A DNA stretch of 64,000 bases from DATFDN01 sp963767645. Lineage in GTDB: Bacteria; Pseudomonadota; Alphaproteobacteria; Acetobacterales; Acetobacteraceae. Shown here one piece after another: positions 44,340-52,323 of the stretch; within the stretch, counting starts at the first letter, position 1, and the number at the start of each line of letters is the position of its first letter. Made by a program: the position numbers and the translations under genes. Under the pieces are notes generated by a model. The model had not been told where the DNA came from. It did no database searches and was given only the letters and a program-made list of their open reading frames with translations. Location: the NCBI GenBank assembly GCA_963767645.1, contig CAVYEW010000010.1, positions 496,001 to 560,000 on the forward strand, read 5' to 3'.

Positions 44340-44840
44340 TCAGTGATCGGCCTCCCGCAATTGCGGATTATCAAAAATTGGGTTGCGCAACCGCCAGAGC
44401 GCATCACGAAGCGCGGCGGCCAAGTCGCGCTTCTCAGCTTCACCGAGCGAGGCAGCGATCTCTTCGCGCATGTTGCGCGCAGCCAGCACCAGCCGCGGCA
44501 CCTGGCCCGGTACCTCCTCCAGGACCACGTTGAGCCAAGCCACCGGAAACGACGCTTCGGCACGCCGGCCGCTCGGATCGGTACGCGTCACCGATATTGA
44601 GCACTCCGTCAGGAGCACGAGTTCCGAGGCCCGCGCCCGCCGGGCGTTCAGCTTCAGCAAGCCCAGCGCCAGTCCAACCTCAACGCCGCTGAACCCCAGC
44701 ACGGGCCAGGCGCCGAGCAGCCAGACGCGCAGCGCGATCAACGCCGCACAACCAAGGATCAGCCCCATGACGATGCGCAAGCCGCGCGGCGACAGGCTGC
44801 GATGCGGAACGATCATCGCCTCGAACAGGACACTATGCAC
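44340..44840 (-). CDS. DUF2244 domain-containing membrane protein
   Basis: About 166 residues. The N-terminal LFEAMIVPHRSLSPRGLRIV is diagnostic of DUF2244. Two membrane helices follow (IVMGLILGCAALIALRVWLL and VLGFSGVEVGLALGLL), then a cytoplasmic domain ending in FDNPQLREADH. The family is tied to respiratory oxidases in alphaproteobacteria by frequent neighbourhood, but not here. GTG 44840 is chosen so that the conserved LFEA is included; ATG 44816 would cut it. Confidence 0.8.
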   Translation of the reverse strand: MHSVLFEAMIVPHRSLSPRGLRIVMGLILGCAALIALRVWLLGAWPVLGFSGVEVGLALGLLKLNARRARASELVLLTECSISVTRTDPSGRRAEASFPVAWLNVVLEEVPGQVPRLVLAARNMREEIAASLGEAEKRDLAAALRDALWRLRNPIFDNPQLREADH

Positions 44841-44951
44841 GGCTTTATCCTGACCGCGTTGGCCGCCCACCCATGTGGTACTACTATCCCTGTCCTACCC
44901 GCGCCGCCATGCCCGGTTTCGCGCTCATTCGCGGGCAGGTCGCCGATGACC

Positions 44952-46721
44952 TCACACCGGCGCGGCGTCGCTGACCGCGAAGCCGGCGCTGGTCGTGCCG
45001 TTCCACTCCTCGGCGCGCAGATGTCCGGCGAGATGCAGCATCCCCTCCCGCGCCAGCATGGCCTCGGGCAGTGCGCCGTCGCGGGCACGGAACAGCATCG
45101 CCTTCAGGCGTGGACCGCCGCCCTCGCCCTCGACATAGGCGCGAATGGTCGCGCCGTCGCGGCCGACGCGGTCGGCGCGCACCACGCGGACGTGGCGGAG
45201 CACGACGATCGGCTCCTCGTTGCCGGCACCGAACGGCGCCAGGCGGCCGATATGGCTGGCAAGCTCGACGGTCGCGCCGGGCACCACGATCGAAGCCTCC
45301 ACCGGCAGGTCCGCCGCAGAGGGGAGCGCGGCGGCGTGGGCGAGGCGTTCGTTCAGGAAGCCGTGGAAGGCGTCGAGCCGAGCCTCGGCGAGCGAGAACC
45401 CGGCGGCCATGGCGTGGCCGCCACCGGTCGTCAGCAGCCCGGCCTGTCGGGCGGCGATCACAGCGGCACCGAGATCAACGCCGAATACCGAGCGGCCCGA
45501 TCCCTTGGCGGAGCCGTCGGGGCCGATGCCGGCGACGCAAGCGGGACGGTTGAATCGCTCCTTGATCCGGCCGGCGACAATGCCGACCACGCCCGGATGC
45601 CACGCCGCACCGCTGACGAGGAGGGCGGCGTATCCAGCATCGGCCTGAGCCTGCGCCTGCGCGAACGCAGCATCAAGGATGCCGGCCTCAACGTCCTGGC
45701 GCTGGCGGTTCACCTCGTCCAGCCGCCGGGCAAGCCCGGCGGCCTCTTCTGCGTCCTCGCATAGAAGCAGGCGAAGCCCGAGAGAGGATTCGCTGATCCG
45801 TCCGGCGGCGTTGATCCGCGGCCCGAGGCCGAAGCCGCAAGTCGTCGCGCTCAGCCGCGGCTTCGCCTGCGCCACCGCGAGCAATGCGGCGATACCGGGC
45901 CGCTGGCGCCGTTCCATCACCTTCAGCCCTTGGCAGACCAGCGCGCGGTTGACGCCGGTGAGCGGCATCACGTCGCAGACCGTGGCCAGCGCCACCAGGT
46001 CGAGAAGCCCCATAAGGTCGGGAGCCGGGCGGGCCGCGAAGAAGCCCCGCTTACGCAGGCTGCGCGCCGTGGCCACCACCGCGAGGAAAGCGACCGCGCT
46101 CGCGCACAGCATGCCGAGGCCCGAACTGTCGTCCGGCCGATTCGGATTGACGGTCGCGAGCACGCCGGGCGGCGGGCCCTCGGCCTTGTGGTGGTCGAGC
46201 ACGATCACGTCGGCAACGCCATGCACCGAAGCCAGTGCCTCCGCCGCAGCGGTCCCGCAATCGACGCAGACGATCAGGCTTGCCCCGTGCGCCGCCAGCG
46301 CACGCAACGCCGGTGCGTTCGGCCCGTATCCCTCGGTCATGCGATCGGGGACGTGCGGATGGACCACGCAGCCGAGGCCGCGCAGGAATCCCGCCATCAC
46401 CGCGCCGGCGCAGGCGCCGTCCACGTCGTAGTCGCCGAAAACGCCGACGGTCTCACCCCGCGCCACGGCATCGGCAAGCCGCTCGGCGGCTTGGTCCATG
46501 TCGGCGAGCAGCGACGGGTCGGGCAACAACGCGCGCAGGGTCGGGTCCAGGAAATGCCCGCAGCCGTCAATGCCGATGCCGCGCGCCGCGAGCAACCGGC
46601 CGACGATCTCCGGCAGGCCGGCGCGCTGGGCGATGCCGAGCGCGACCCGATCCTCTCCGGTGCGCCAGATCCATTTTCGCCCCGAAAGGCTGCGGGCGAC
46701 CCCGAGCGCCGGCCCGCTCAT
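44952..46721 (-). CDS. recJ: Single-stranded-DNA-specific exonuclease RecJ
   Basis: A 589-residue 5'-3' exonuclease of the DHH family. Metal-binding motifs: VGVFGDYDVDGACAGAV near residue 93, VCVDCGT, VIVLDHHKAEG near residue 155 (DHH), and the DHHA1 signature GGGHAMAAGFSL near residue 435, followed by an OB-fold. It acts in RecF-pathway recombination and mismatch repair. Its ATG overlaps the glpX stop by one base. Confidence 0.95.
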   Translation of the reverse strand: MSGPALGVARSLSGRKWIWRTGEDRVALGIAQRAGLPEIVGRLLAARGIGIDGCGHFLDPTLRALLPDPSLLADMDQAAERLADAVARGETVGVFGDYDVDGACAGAVMAGFLRGLGCVVHPHVPDRMTEGYGPNAPALRALAAHGASLIVCVDCGTAAAEALASVHGVADVIVLDHHKAEGPPPGVLATVNPNRPDDSSGLGMLCASAVAFLAVVATARSLRKRGFFAARPAPDLMGLLDLVALATVCDVMPLTGVNRALVCQGLKVMERRQRPGIAALLAVAQAKPRLSATTCGFGLGPRINAAGRISESSLGLRLLLCEDAEEAAGLARRLDEVNRQRQDVEAGILDAAFAQAQAQADAGYAALLVSGAAWHPGVVGIVAGRIKERFNRPACVAGIGPDGSAKGSGRSVFGVDLGAAVIAARQAGLLTTGGGHAMAAGFSLAEARLDAFHGFLNERLAHAAALPSAADLPVEASIVVPGATVELASHIGRLAPFGAGNEEPIVVLRHVRVVRADRVGRDGATIRAYVEGEGGGPRLKAMLFRARDGALPEAMLAREGMLHLAGHLRAEEWNGTTSAGFAVSDAAPV

Positions 46722-47725
46722 CAGGTCGGCACCCAGGTCTTGGTGGCGAAGTTGTGGTGCGCCTCAATCAAGCGGACGGTTCCGGACTTGCTGCGCATGA
46801 CGATGGATTGGGTGACAGCGCTGGTAGCAAGCCGGCGCACGCCGCGCAGCATCGCCCCCGAGGTGACGCCGGTGGCGGCGAACATCACGTCGCCCTTGGC
46901 CATCTCGCCGATGCCGTATTTGTGCTTCGGGTCGGCAACGCCCATCCGGCGCGCGCGCTCGATCTGCGCATCATCCTCGTACATCAGCCGTCCCTGCATC
47001 TGTCCGCCGATGCAGCGCAGCGCCGCGGCGGCCAGCACCCCCTCCGGGGCGCCGCCGGAGCCGAGATAGATGTCGATCTCCGCATCCGGCATCGCGGTGG
47101 CGATGACGCCGGCCACGTCGCCGTCGCTGATGAGCATGATGCGGGCGCCGGCTTCCCGGCAATGCGCGATCAGCTCCTTGTGACGGTCGCGGTCGAGGGT
47201 GCAGACGACGAGATCGGAAATGTCGCGGCGCTTGGCGCGGGCGAGATTGCGCAGATTCTCCGCCACCGGCGCGTCGAGATCGACCACGCCCTCCGGCAGA
47301 CCGCCGCCGACGGCGATCTTGTCCATATAGATGTCGGGCGCGTGCAGGAAGCCGCCCTTCTCGGCCATCGCTACGGTGGCAATGGCGTTCGGTCCGCCCT
47401 TGGCGGTGAGCGTGGTGCCTTCGAGCGGATCGACGGCGATGTCCATGGCCGGGCCGCCGCAGCCCACCTTTTCGCCGATGAACAGCATCGGCGCCTCGTC
47501 CATCTCGCCCTCGCCGATCACCACGGTGCCCTCGATGGCGACCTGGTCGAACGCCTTGCGCATGGCCTCCACCGCCGCGCCATCGGCATCGTTCTTGCGG
47601 CCCCGCCCGATCCAGCGCGAGGCGGCGAGCGCCGCGGCCTCGGTGACGCGGACCAATTCGAGCGCGAGATTCCGGTCTGTGACCTCGCCGGGGGCGGGGC
47701 GGGGGGCGTCCGAGGCGGCGTCCAT
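46721..47725 (-). CDS. glpX: Class II fructose-1,6-bisphosphatase
   Basis: A 334-residue GlpX phosphatase of gluconeogenesis. VVIGEGEMDEAPMLFIGEKV and MDIAVDPLEGTTL hold the metal-binding acidic residues; YLGSGGAPEGVLAAAAL is also typical. The start ATG 47725 follows GGAGGAG. The glpX-recJ order on one transcript is common in alphaproteobacteria. Confidence 0.95.
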   Translation of the reverse strand: MDAASDAPRPAPGEVTDRNLALELVRVTEAAALAASRWIGRGRKNDADGAAVEAMRKAFDQVAIEGTVVIGEGEMDEAPMLFIGEKVGCGGPAMDIAVDPLEGTTLTAKGGPNAIATVAMAEKGGFLHAPDIYMDKIAVGGGLPEGVVDLDAPVAENLRNLARAKRRDISDLVVCTLDRDRHKELIAHCREAGARIMLISDGDVAGVIATAMPDAEIDIYLGSGGAPEGVLAAAALRCIGGQMQGRLMYEDDAQIERARRMGVADPKHKYGIGEMAKGDVMFAATGVTSGAMLRGVRRLATSAVTQSIVMRSKSGTVRLIEAHHNFATKTWVPT

Positions 47726-47889
47726 GATGTCTCCTCCGGCAGATGATCTTGGAGGACAGGCTATCACGAACGGCCGGGCGCGGCATGGGCCAAGTTCGAA
47801 GCTCTCACCGGGTGGCGAGGTCAGCAGGCTCAGTCACTCGGCAGCGGCGTGCGCGAGGCCATCTCGCTCGCAGCGGATCAGGGTCTGGC

Positions 47890-49542
47890 CTAACGCCCCA
47901 ACTCGCCGCGAGCCGCGAGCGCCTTGATGCGGTCGGCGATGCGCGCGGCCATGGCCTGGATCGTGAGCGAGGGATTGACGCCGCCGACGGTCGGCATCAG
48001 CGATCCGTCACATACCCACAGGTTCGGGATGTCCCAGGTGCGCCCGTCGGGGTTGACCACGCTGGTGTTCGGATCGTCGCCGATGCGCGCGGTGCCGCCG
48101 AGATGCGCAGTGCTCTCCGAATCCCAGATGTCCTTGGCGCTAACCGCCTCCATGGCCTTGCGCATCTCGCGAACCGCGTGCTGGCGGAGCTTCTTGTCAT
48201 TCTCGCAATAGGAGAACGTCACCTTTGCCACCGGCAAGCCGTACTCGTCCCGGTCCTCCTCGGCGAGCGTCACCCGGTTCTCTTCCCGCGGCATCACCTC
48301 GCCCACGATCTTGAGTCCGGCCTCGTGGTTATAGTTCGTCATCTTGACCCGGAGTTCCTCGCCCCATAGCCCGCGCCCGCTCGAGAGATTCCTGACCCAC
48401 TCGAGCGGCAGCGGACCTTGGCTCATGTAGGCATAGCCGCCAAAGAAGTCCTTGCCCTCGTCGTGATAGTTCCAGTGCTCGGTGAGGGACATGGAGGGCG
48501 GGCCCTTGTACCAGCGGATCTCCTGCTCCATCTCGCCCCACACGGCGTCGTTCGACTGCACCATGAAATACTTGCCGACCAGGCCATTGCGGTTGGCGAG
48601 GCCGTCGGGAAATTGCGGGCAGGCGGAGTTCAGCAGCAGGCGCGGCGTCTCGATCGCGTAGCCGGCGACGACGACATTCCGCGCCTTCTGGAATCGCCAC
48701 CGGCCTTCCCGATGGTAGCGAACCCCCGTGACGCGTCCCTGATTGTCCACCTCGACACGCCCGACCATCGCCAGATCGCGCACTTCCGCACCGGCGGCGA
48801 GCGCGCGCGGCAGCCAGACATTGAGCGCGCTCTGCTTGGCGTTGGTGGCGCAGCCGATCCCGCAGAAGCCGCGATAGACGCAGGGTGGGGCGAGGCCGCG
48901 CGGGGCGGAGACGGTCGCGAGCGGCGTCGGCGACCACTTGATGCCCAGCTTCTCGCAGCCGCGCGCCAGCACGAGACCCGCCGCGTTCACCTCGTGCGGT
49001 CGGTAGGGGTAGCGGCGGCGGTGCGGTCCCCAGGGATAAGTAACAGGGCCGGAGATCTTCAGCGCATCCTCGATCTCGTCGTAGTAGCGCCACATCTCCC
49101 GCCAATCGACCGGCCAGTCGGCGCCGTAGCCGAGCTTGGTGCGCGACTTGAACCATTCGGGGCGGAAGCGCAGCGAGACCATCATGAAATGGACCATGCT
49201 GCCGCCGACCGCCTTGCCGCTGTTGCGGCGGCCGAGCTCCAGCGGATGGTCGCCGGCGACAATGCGGTTATCCAACCAGAAGAGCTTGGTCTGCTCCAGC
49301 TCGTCGGACGCGAACTCCTCCAGCGGCCGATACCAGGCGCCGGCATCGAATGCCACCACCGAGAACCCGTACTCGGCAAGCTTCGCCCCGAGTGTCGCGC
49401 CGCCGGCTCCAGTGCCGACGATGGCGAAGTCGACCTCCTCGTTCTCCGGATACTCCTTCATCGGCACCCAGCCGCCGGGGCGGAGCACGTCGGGGGCGCG
49501 GCTGTTCTTGCCGCGCGGCGTCTTGGGGACGATCTCAGGCAT
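47890..49542 (-). CDS. GMC family oxidoreductase
   Basis: A 550-residue FAD enzyme. The dinucleotide motif VDFAIVGTGAGGATLGAKLA lies near residue 35. GKAVGGSMVHFMM is the GMC signature, CVYRGFCGIGCATNAKQSAL is a Cys-rich segment, and WVCDGSLMPTVGGVNPSLT with the C-terminal catalytic region closes the fold. It resembles the large subunit of membrane-bound gluconate/sorbitol dehydrogenases. The ATG lies inside the end of the preceding subunit 3 gene (8-nt overlap). No Tat signal is seen on this subunit. The substrate is probably a sugar, polyol or sugar acid. Confidence 0.9.
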   Translation of the reverse strand: MPEIVPKTPRGKNSRAPDVLRPGGWVPMKEYPENEEVDFAIVGTGAGGATLGAKLAEYGFSVVAFDAGAWYRPLEEFASDELEQTKLFWLDNRIVAGDHPLELGRRNSGKAVGGSMVHFMMVSLRFRPEWFKSRTKLGYGADWPVDWREMWRYYDEIEDALKISGPVTYPWGPHRRRYPYRPHEVNAAGLVLARGCEKLGIKWSPTPLATVSAPRGLAPPCVYRGFCGIGCATNAKQSALNVWLPRALAAGAEVRDLAMVGRVEVDNQGRVTGVRYHREGRWRFQKARNVVVAGYAIETPRLLLNSACPQFPDGLANRNGLVGKYFMVQSNDAVWGEMEQEIRWYKGPPSMSLTEHWNYHDEGKDFFGGYAYMSQGPLPLEWVRNLSSGRGLWGEELRVKMTNYNHEAGLKIVGEVMPREENRVTLAEEDRDEYGLPVAKVTFSYCENDKKLRQHAVREMRKAMEAVSAKDIWDSESTAHLGGTARIGDDPNTSVVNPDGRTWDIPNLWVCDGSLMPTVGGVNPSLTIQAMAARIADRIKALAARGELGR

Positions 49543-50161
49543 GGGTGCGTCCCTTCGGCTTCGCCTCGACCGCGTCCCACGGATCGTGTCGGTCGAAGCC
49601 CATGCGCACATAGCCGCGCGGCGACGCCGGGCCGCCAAAGCCCATCTCGTCCCAGCCGCGCGGATTTCCATAGTAGTAGGTGGTGATGTCGTGCTGCACG
49701 CGGCTCTTGAAGAACGATTTCGCCGGAACCCCGGCCCATTCCGGCGCGCGCACCTCATCCTTCTGCACGATACGAAGCAGGTCGTCCTGGCGCCCGCCCG
49801 GCAGCTCGATGAACGGCGCCTGGAAGCGGAGCCGCGCCTCGGCGTCGGTCGCGTGCAGGCCGCGCTTCCACATCTCCTGCATCGTCGGCTCGCCCTCCTG
49901 GCGGTAGCCGTCGCCGTGATCCTCCGCCATTTTCTGGTCGATGAAGTTGGCGATCGGCACCTTGTCTTTGGGCGATCCCGACTGCGGGATGATGCGGTCG
50001 CAAACCGCTTGCAGGATCGCGAACTCGTCCTCGTTGAAGAACCGGCGCGGCGGCGGATGGGAAACGCGCTTCCCGACCGCCGTGCGGGTCGCATCGTTCC
50101 ACGACGGCGTATCGCGCTTGGCGAGTGTGCTGTACCCGGGGAAACGCCGCATGTCCGTCAC
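49535..50161 (-). CDS. Gluconate 2-dehydrogenase subunit 3 family protein
   Basis: A 208-residue small subunit. FFNEDEFAILQAVCDRIIPQ (residues about 42-61) is the Pfam gluconate_2-dh3 signature, followed by a helical domain with TMQEMWKRGL and a Tyr-rich segment TTYYYGNPRGWDEMGFGGPA. It normally escorts the GMC subunit and takes it through the membrane, often with a Tat signal; none is clear here. GTG 50161 overlaps the upstream stop and has GGAGG 7 nt before it, so it is preferred over ATG 50152. Confidence 0.88.
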   Translation of the reverse strand: MTDMRRFPGYSTLAKRDTPSWNDATRTAVGKRVSHPPPRRFFNEDEFAILQAVCDRIIPQSGSPKDKVPIANFIDQKMAEDHGDGYRQEGEPTMQEMWKRGLHATDAEARLRFQAPFIELPGGRQDDLLRIVQKDEVRAPEWAGVPAKSFFKSRVQHDITTYYYGNPRGWDEMGFGGPASPRGYVRMGFDRHDPWDAVEAKPKGRTHA

Positions 50162-51207
50162 TTTCCGTCCTCCAACAAGTCGAGCGCGGCGAGGCCAGCG
50201 AGCGCGAGGCCCGTGAAGCTTGGCGGCGCGGGGATAGGCGGGCCGTTCAGCACGTTCTGGCTCCAGTTGCGCCACCCGCCCATGTTGCGCGCCACCCCGA
50301 AGGTGTGGAAACCGGCGCCCAGGAAGCCGAGCACGGCGGTCAGCCGGAACCATACGCGGGTCAGCCGTCCCCAGCGCGGCGGCGTCTCCAGCCCCGCCTT
50401 GGCGATCAGCCCGGCGGCAACCGGCGGGATGGTGACGGGCAGGTACATGAACGGATCCTGGAAGGCGCCGCGGAAATGCAGCAGCGCCGCTTCGGCCACC
50501 GTGCCGAGGATGCCGCCCGAGGTGATCGCGGCCAGCGCCGGGCCGGCGGGCAGGCCGAGCACGCGCGGCTCGCGAGAGGCGGAATCCCGTACGTGCTCGG
50601 CGGCCGTTCCCATCAGGCCGGCCAGGATCAGCGCGTACGGCGCACCGAGCGGAGCGCCGTAGAACAGGTTGAGCCAGGAGAGCCCGCCTTCGCGCTTGGT
50701 GACGTTGTAGAGATGAAAGCCGCCGCCGATCAGCCCGGTAGCCGCCGCCGTCAAGGCAACGGCATGGCGGAGCTTGTGCGCCGCGCCGCTGTGGTCCCTG
50801 ATCCCGTGCAGGCTGCTCGCCAGCGACGCGGCCGAGACCGCTAATGGCACGAACATCGCCTTGTTGTGGAACATTCCGCGATAGTGCTCGATCGAGCTGT
50901 CGGCGAACACCGAAAGCGCGAGCAGGGCGGAGCTGTTGTTCAGACGCCGCGCCGCGTCCGCCGCGACAGCATCGTCTCTTCCCCTCCCCCCGGCCCCCTT
51001 CCGCAAGGGCAGGGGGAGGTTCTCAAGCAGGCGACCTACGAATCCCCCTCTCCCCGCAGGAGGGAGTTGGGGGAGGGGTTGCCGCCCGAAGGTGCGAAGT
51101 GCCGGCAAATTTAGCATCGCGCGCGCGCCCAGCACGCCCAGAACCCCGGCCGAGATGGCCGCAAGCGCCGCCAACCCGGTGCCCTCTCCCGTGGTGCCCG
51201 CCATCAT
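50158..51207 (-). CDS. Multi-pass membrane protein in the GMC oxidoreductase operon
   Basis: A 349-residue protein with about eight hydrophobic segments (LAALAAISAGVLGVLGARAM first). Conserved-looking loops carry paired His and Asp (FHNKAMFVPLAV, LRHAVALTAAATGLIGGGFH). It sits where a cytochrome c or quinone-reducing subunit of a three-subunit dehydrogenase would be, but has no CxxCH heme motif. Residues about 40-80 are a Pro/Gly/Arg-rich insert that derives from a palindromic repeat at 50975-51082. Family not recognised. Overlaps the following subunit 3 gene by 4 nt. Confidence 0.75.
   Translation of the reverse strand: MMAGTTGEGTGLAALAAISAGVLGVLGARAMLNLPALRTFGRQPLPQLPPAGRGGFVGRLLENLPLPLRKGAGGRGRDDAVAADAARRLNNSSALLALSVFADSSIEHYRGMFHNKAMFVPLAVSAASLASSLHGIRDHSGAAHKLRHAVALTAAATGLIGGGFHLYNVTKREGGLSWLNLFYGAPLGAPYALILAGLMGTAAEHVRDSASREPRVLGLPAGPALAAITSGGILGTVAEAALLHFRGAFQDPFMYLPVTIPPVAAGLIAKAGLETPPRWGRLTRVWFRLTAVLGFLGAGFHTFGVARNMGGWRNWSQNVLNGPPIPAPPSFTGLALAGLAALDLLEDGK
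50975..51082. repeat. Palindromic repeat inserted in frame in a coding sequence
   Basis: Two nested stems: CCTCCCCC (50983-50990) with GGGGGAGG (51012-51019), and CCCCCTC (51044-51050) with a GGGGGAGGGG run (51069-51078). This resembles the CCCTCCCC...GGGGAGGG intergenic repeats found in many proteobacteria. Here it encodes QPLPQLPPAGRGG and LPLPLRKGAGGRG inside a membrane protein, like the in-frame palindromic elements known from Rickettsia. Confidence 0.65.
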
Positions 51208-51216
51208 TCCCCCGCC

Positions 51217-52317
51217 TTAACTGTCTGCGTAGTGTTCAGCGTCGGCACGCTTGAGCCTGATCCCAAGGCCCGGTCGCGACAGGTCCGGCGCGATCACGCC
51301 CTGCTGAGGCGTCGGCGCTCCCTCGAACAGCATGTGCTCGATCCGAACATGATCGTGGAACCACTCCAGATGCCGCAGCCGCGGCACAGAGCAGGCAGCG
51401 TGCAGATGCACCGACGGCGCGCAGTGACCGGAGAGGTCGAGCTGGTGCGCCGCGGCCATGTGGCCGGCGGCAAGGAAGCCGCTGACGCCGCCGCAGCGCG
51501 TGGCATCGGCTTGCAGCACGTCCACGCACCCGGCCGTCAGCATTCTCAGCGCGTCCACGGGGACGTAGATATACTCCCCCGCCGCCACCTCCATCGGCGC
51601 CGGGATGCGCTCGCGCAGCAGCCGCAACCCGTCGAGGTCGTCGGAGGAGACCGGCTCCTCGAACCAGCGCACGTCGTATTGCAGCACGTGATCGGCGAAG
51701 GCGACGGCCCGCTTCACCGCGAAGGCGCCGTTGCCGTCCACAAACAGTCCCGCATCGCCGATCGCCGCCCGCGCCGCCTTCACCCGCTGGCGGTCGCGCC
51801 GCGGATCACGGCCGACCTTCATCTTCACCCACCGGCAGCCGTCCTGCGCCACCCAGCCGCCGAGCTGAGCGGCGAGACGCGCGTCGGTATAGTTGGTGAA
51901 CCCGCCGCTGCCATAGATCGGCACATGCGGCCGCGCCGCGCCGAGCAGGCGCACCAACGGCAAATCGAGCAGCTTCGCCTTCAGATCCCACAGCGCGACG
52001 TCCACCGCCGAGATCGCGGTCCCGGCGAGGCCGCGCCGGCCCATGTTGCGCACCTCGCGCTCCATGGTCGCGACGCAGCCGGGGATGTCGAAGGCGTCTT
52101 GGCCCTTCAGCGCCTTGGCCAACTTGCCGCTGATCAGCCCGGCATTGCCCTTCCCGGCATAGGTGTAGCCGATCCCCTCATAGCCGCCCGCCTCGACAGT
52201 GGCGACGATCAGGGTCGTGCTGTCCCAATCGAGCGTGCCGTCCTGCTCCGGCTCATCGGTCGGGATCGTGTAGGCGCGCGCCTGCACGCTCCCGATGGGC
52301 GCCTCCGATCGCGTCAT
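51217..52317 (-). CDS. Mandelate racemase/muconate lactonizing enzyme (enolase superfamily)
   Basis: A 366-residue enolase-superfamily enzyme. The barrel acid-base Lys pair lies in WVKMKVGRD near residue 170. Metal ligands lie in LFVDGNGAF near residue 196, VRWFEEPVS near residue 220 and VAAGEYIY near residue 248. The capping domain is at the N-terminus. Likely a sugar-acid dehydratase or racemase. It is the second gene of the five-gene operon, 6 nt after the TPP enzyme, so it probably produces or consumes a keto acid in the same route. Confidence 0.88.
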   Translation of the reverse strand: MTRSEAPIGSVQARAYTIPTDEPEQDGTLDWDSTTLIVATVEAGGYEGIGYTYAGKGNAGLISGKLAKALKGQDAFDIPGCVATMEREVRNMGRRGLAGTAISAVDVALWDLKAKLLDLPLVRLLGAARPHVPIYGSGGFTNYTDARLAAQLGGWVAQDGCRWVKMKVGRDPRRDRQRVKAARAAIGDAGLFVDGNGAFAVKRAVAFADHVLQYDVRWFEEPVSSDDLDGLRLLRERIPAPMEVAAGEYIYVPVDALRMLTAGCVDVLQADATRCGGVSGFLAAGHMAAAHQLDLSGHCAPSVHLHAACSVPRLRHLEWFHDHVRIEHMLFEGAPTPQQGVIAPDLSRPGLGIRLKRADAEHYADS

Positions 52318-52323
52318 CGCCGG

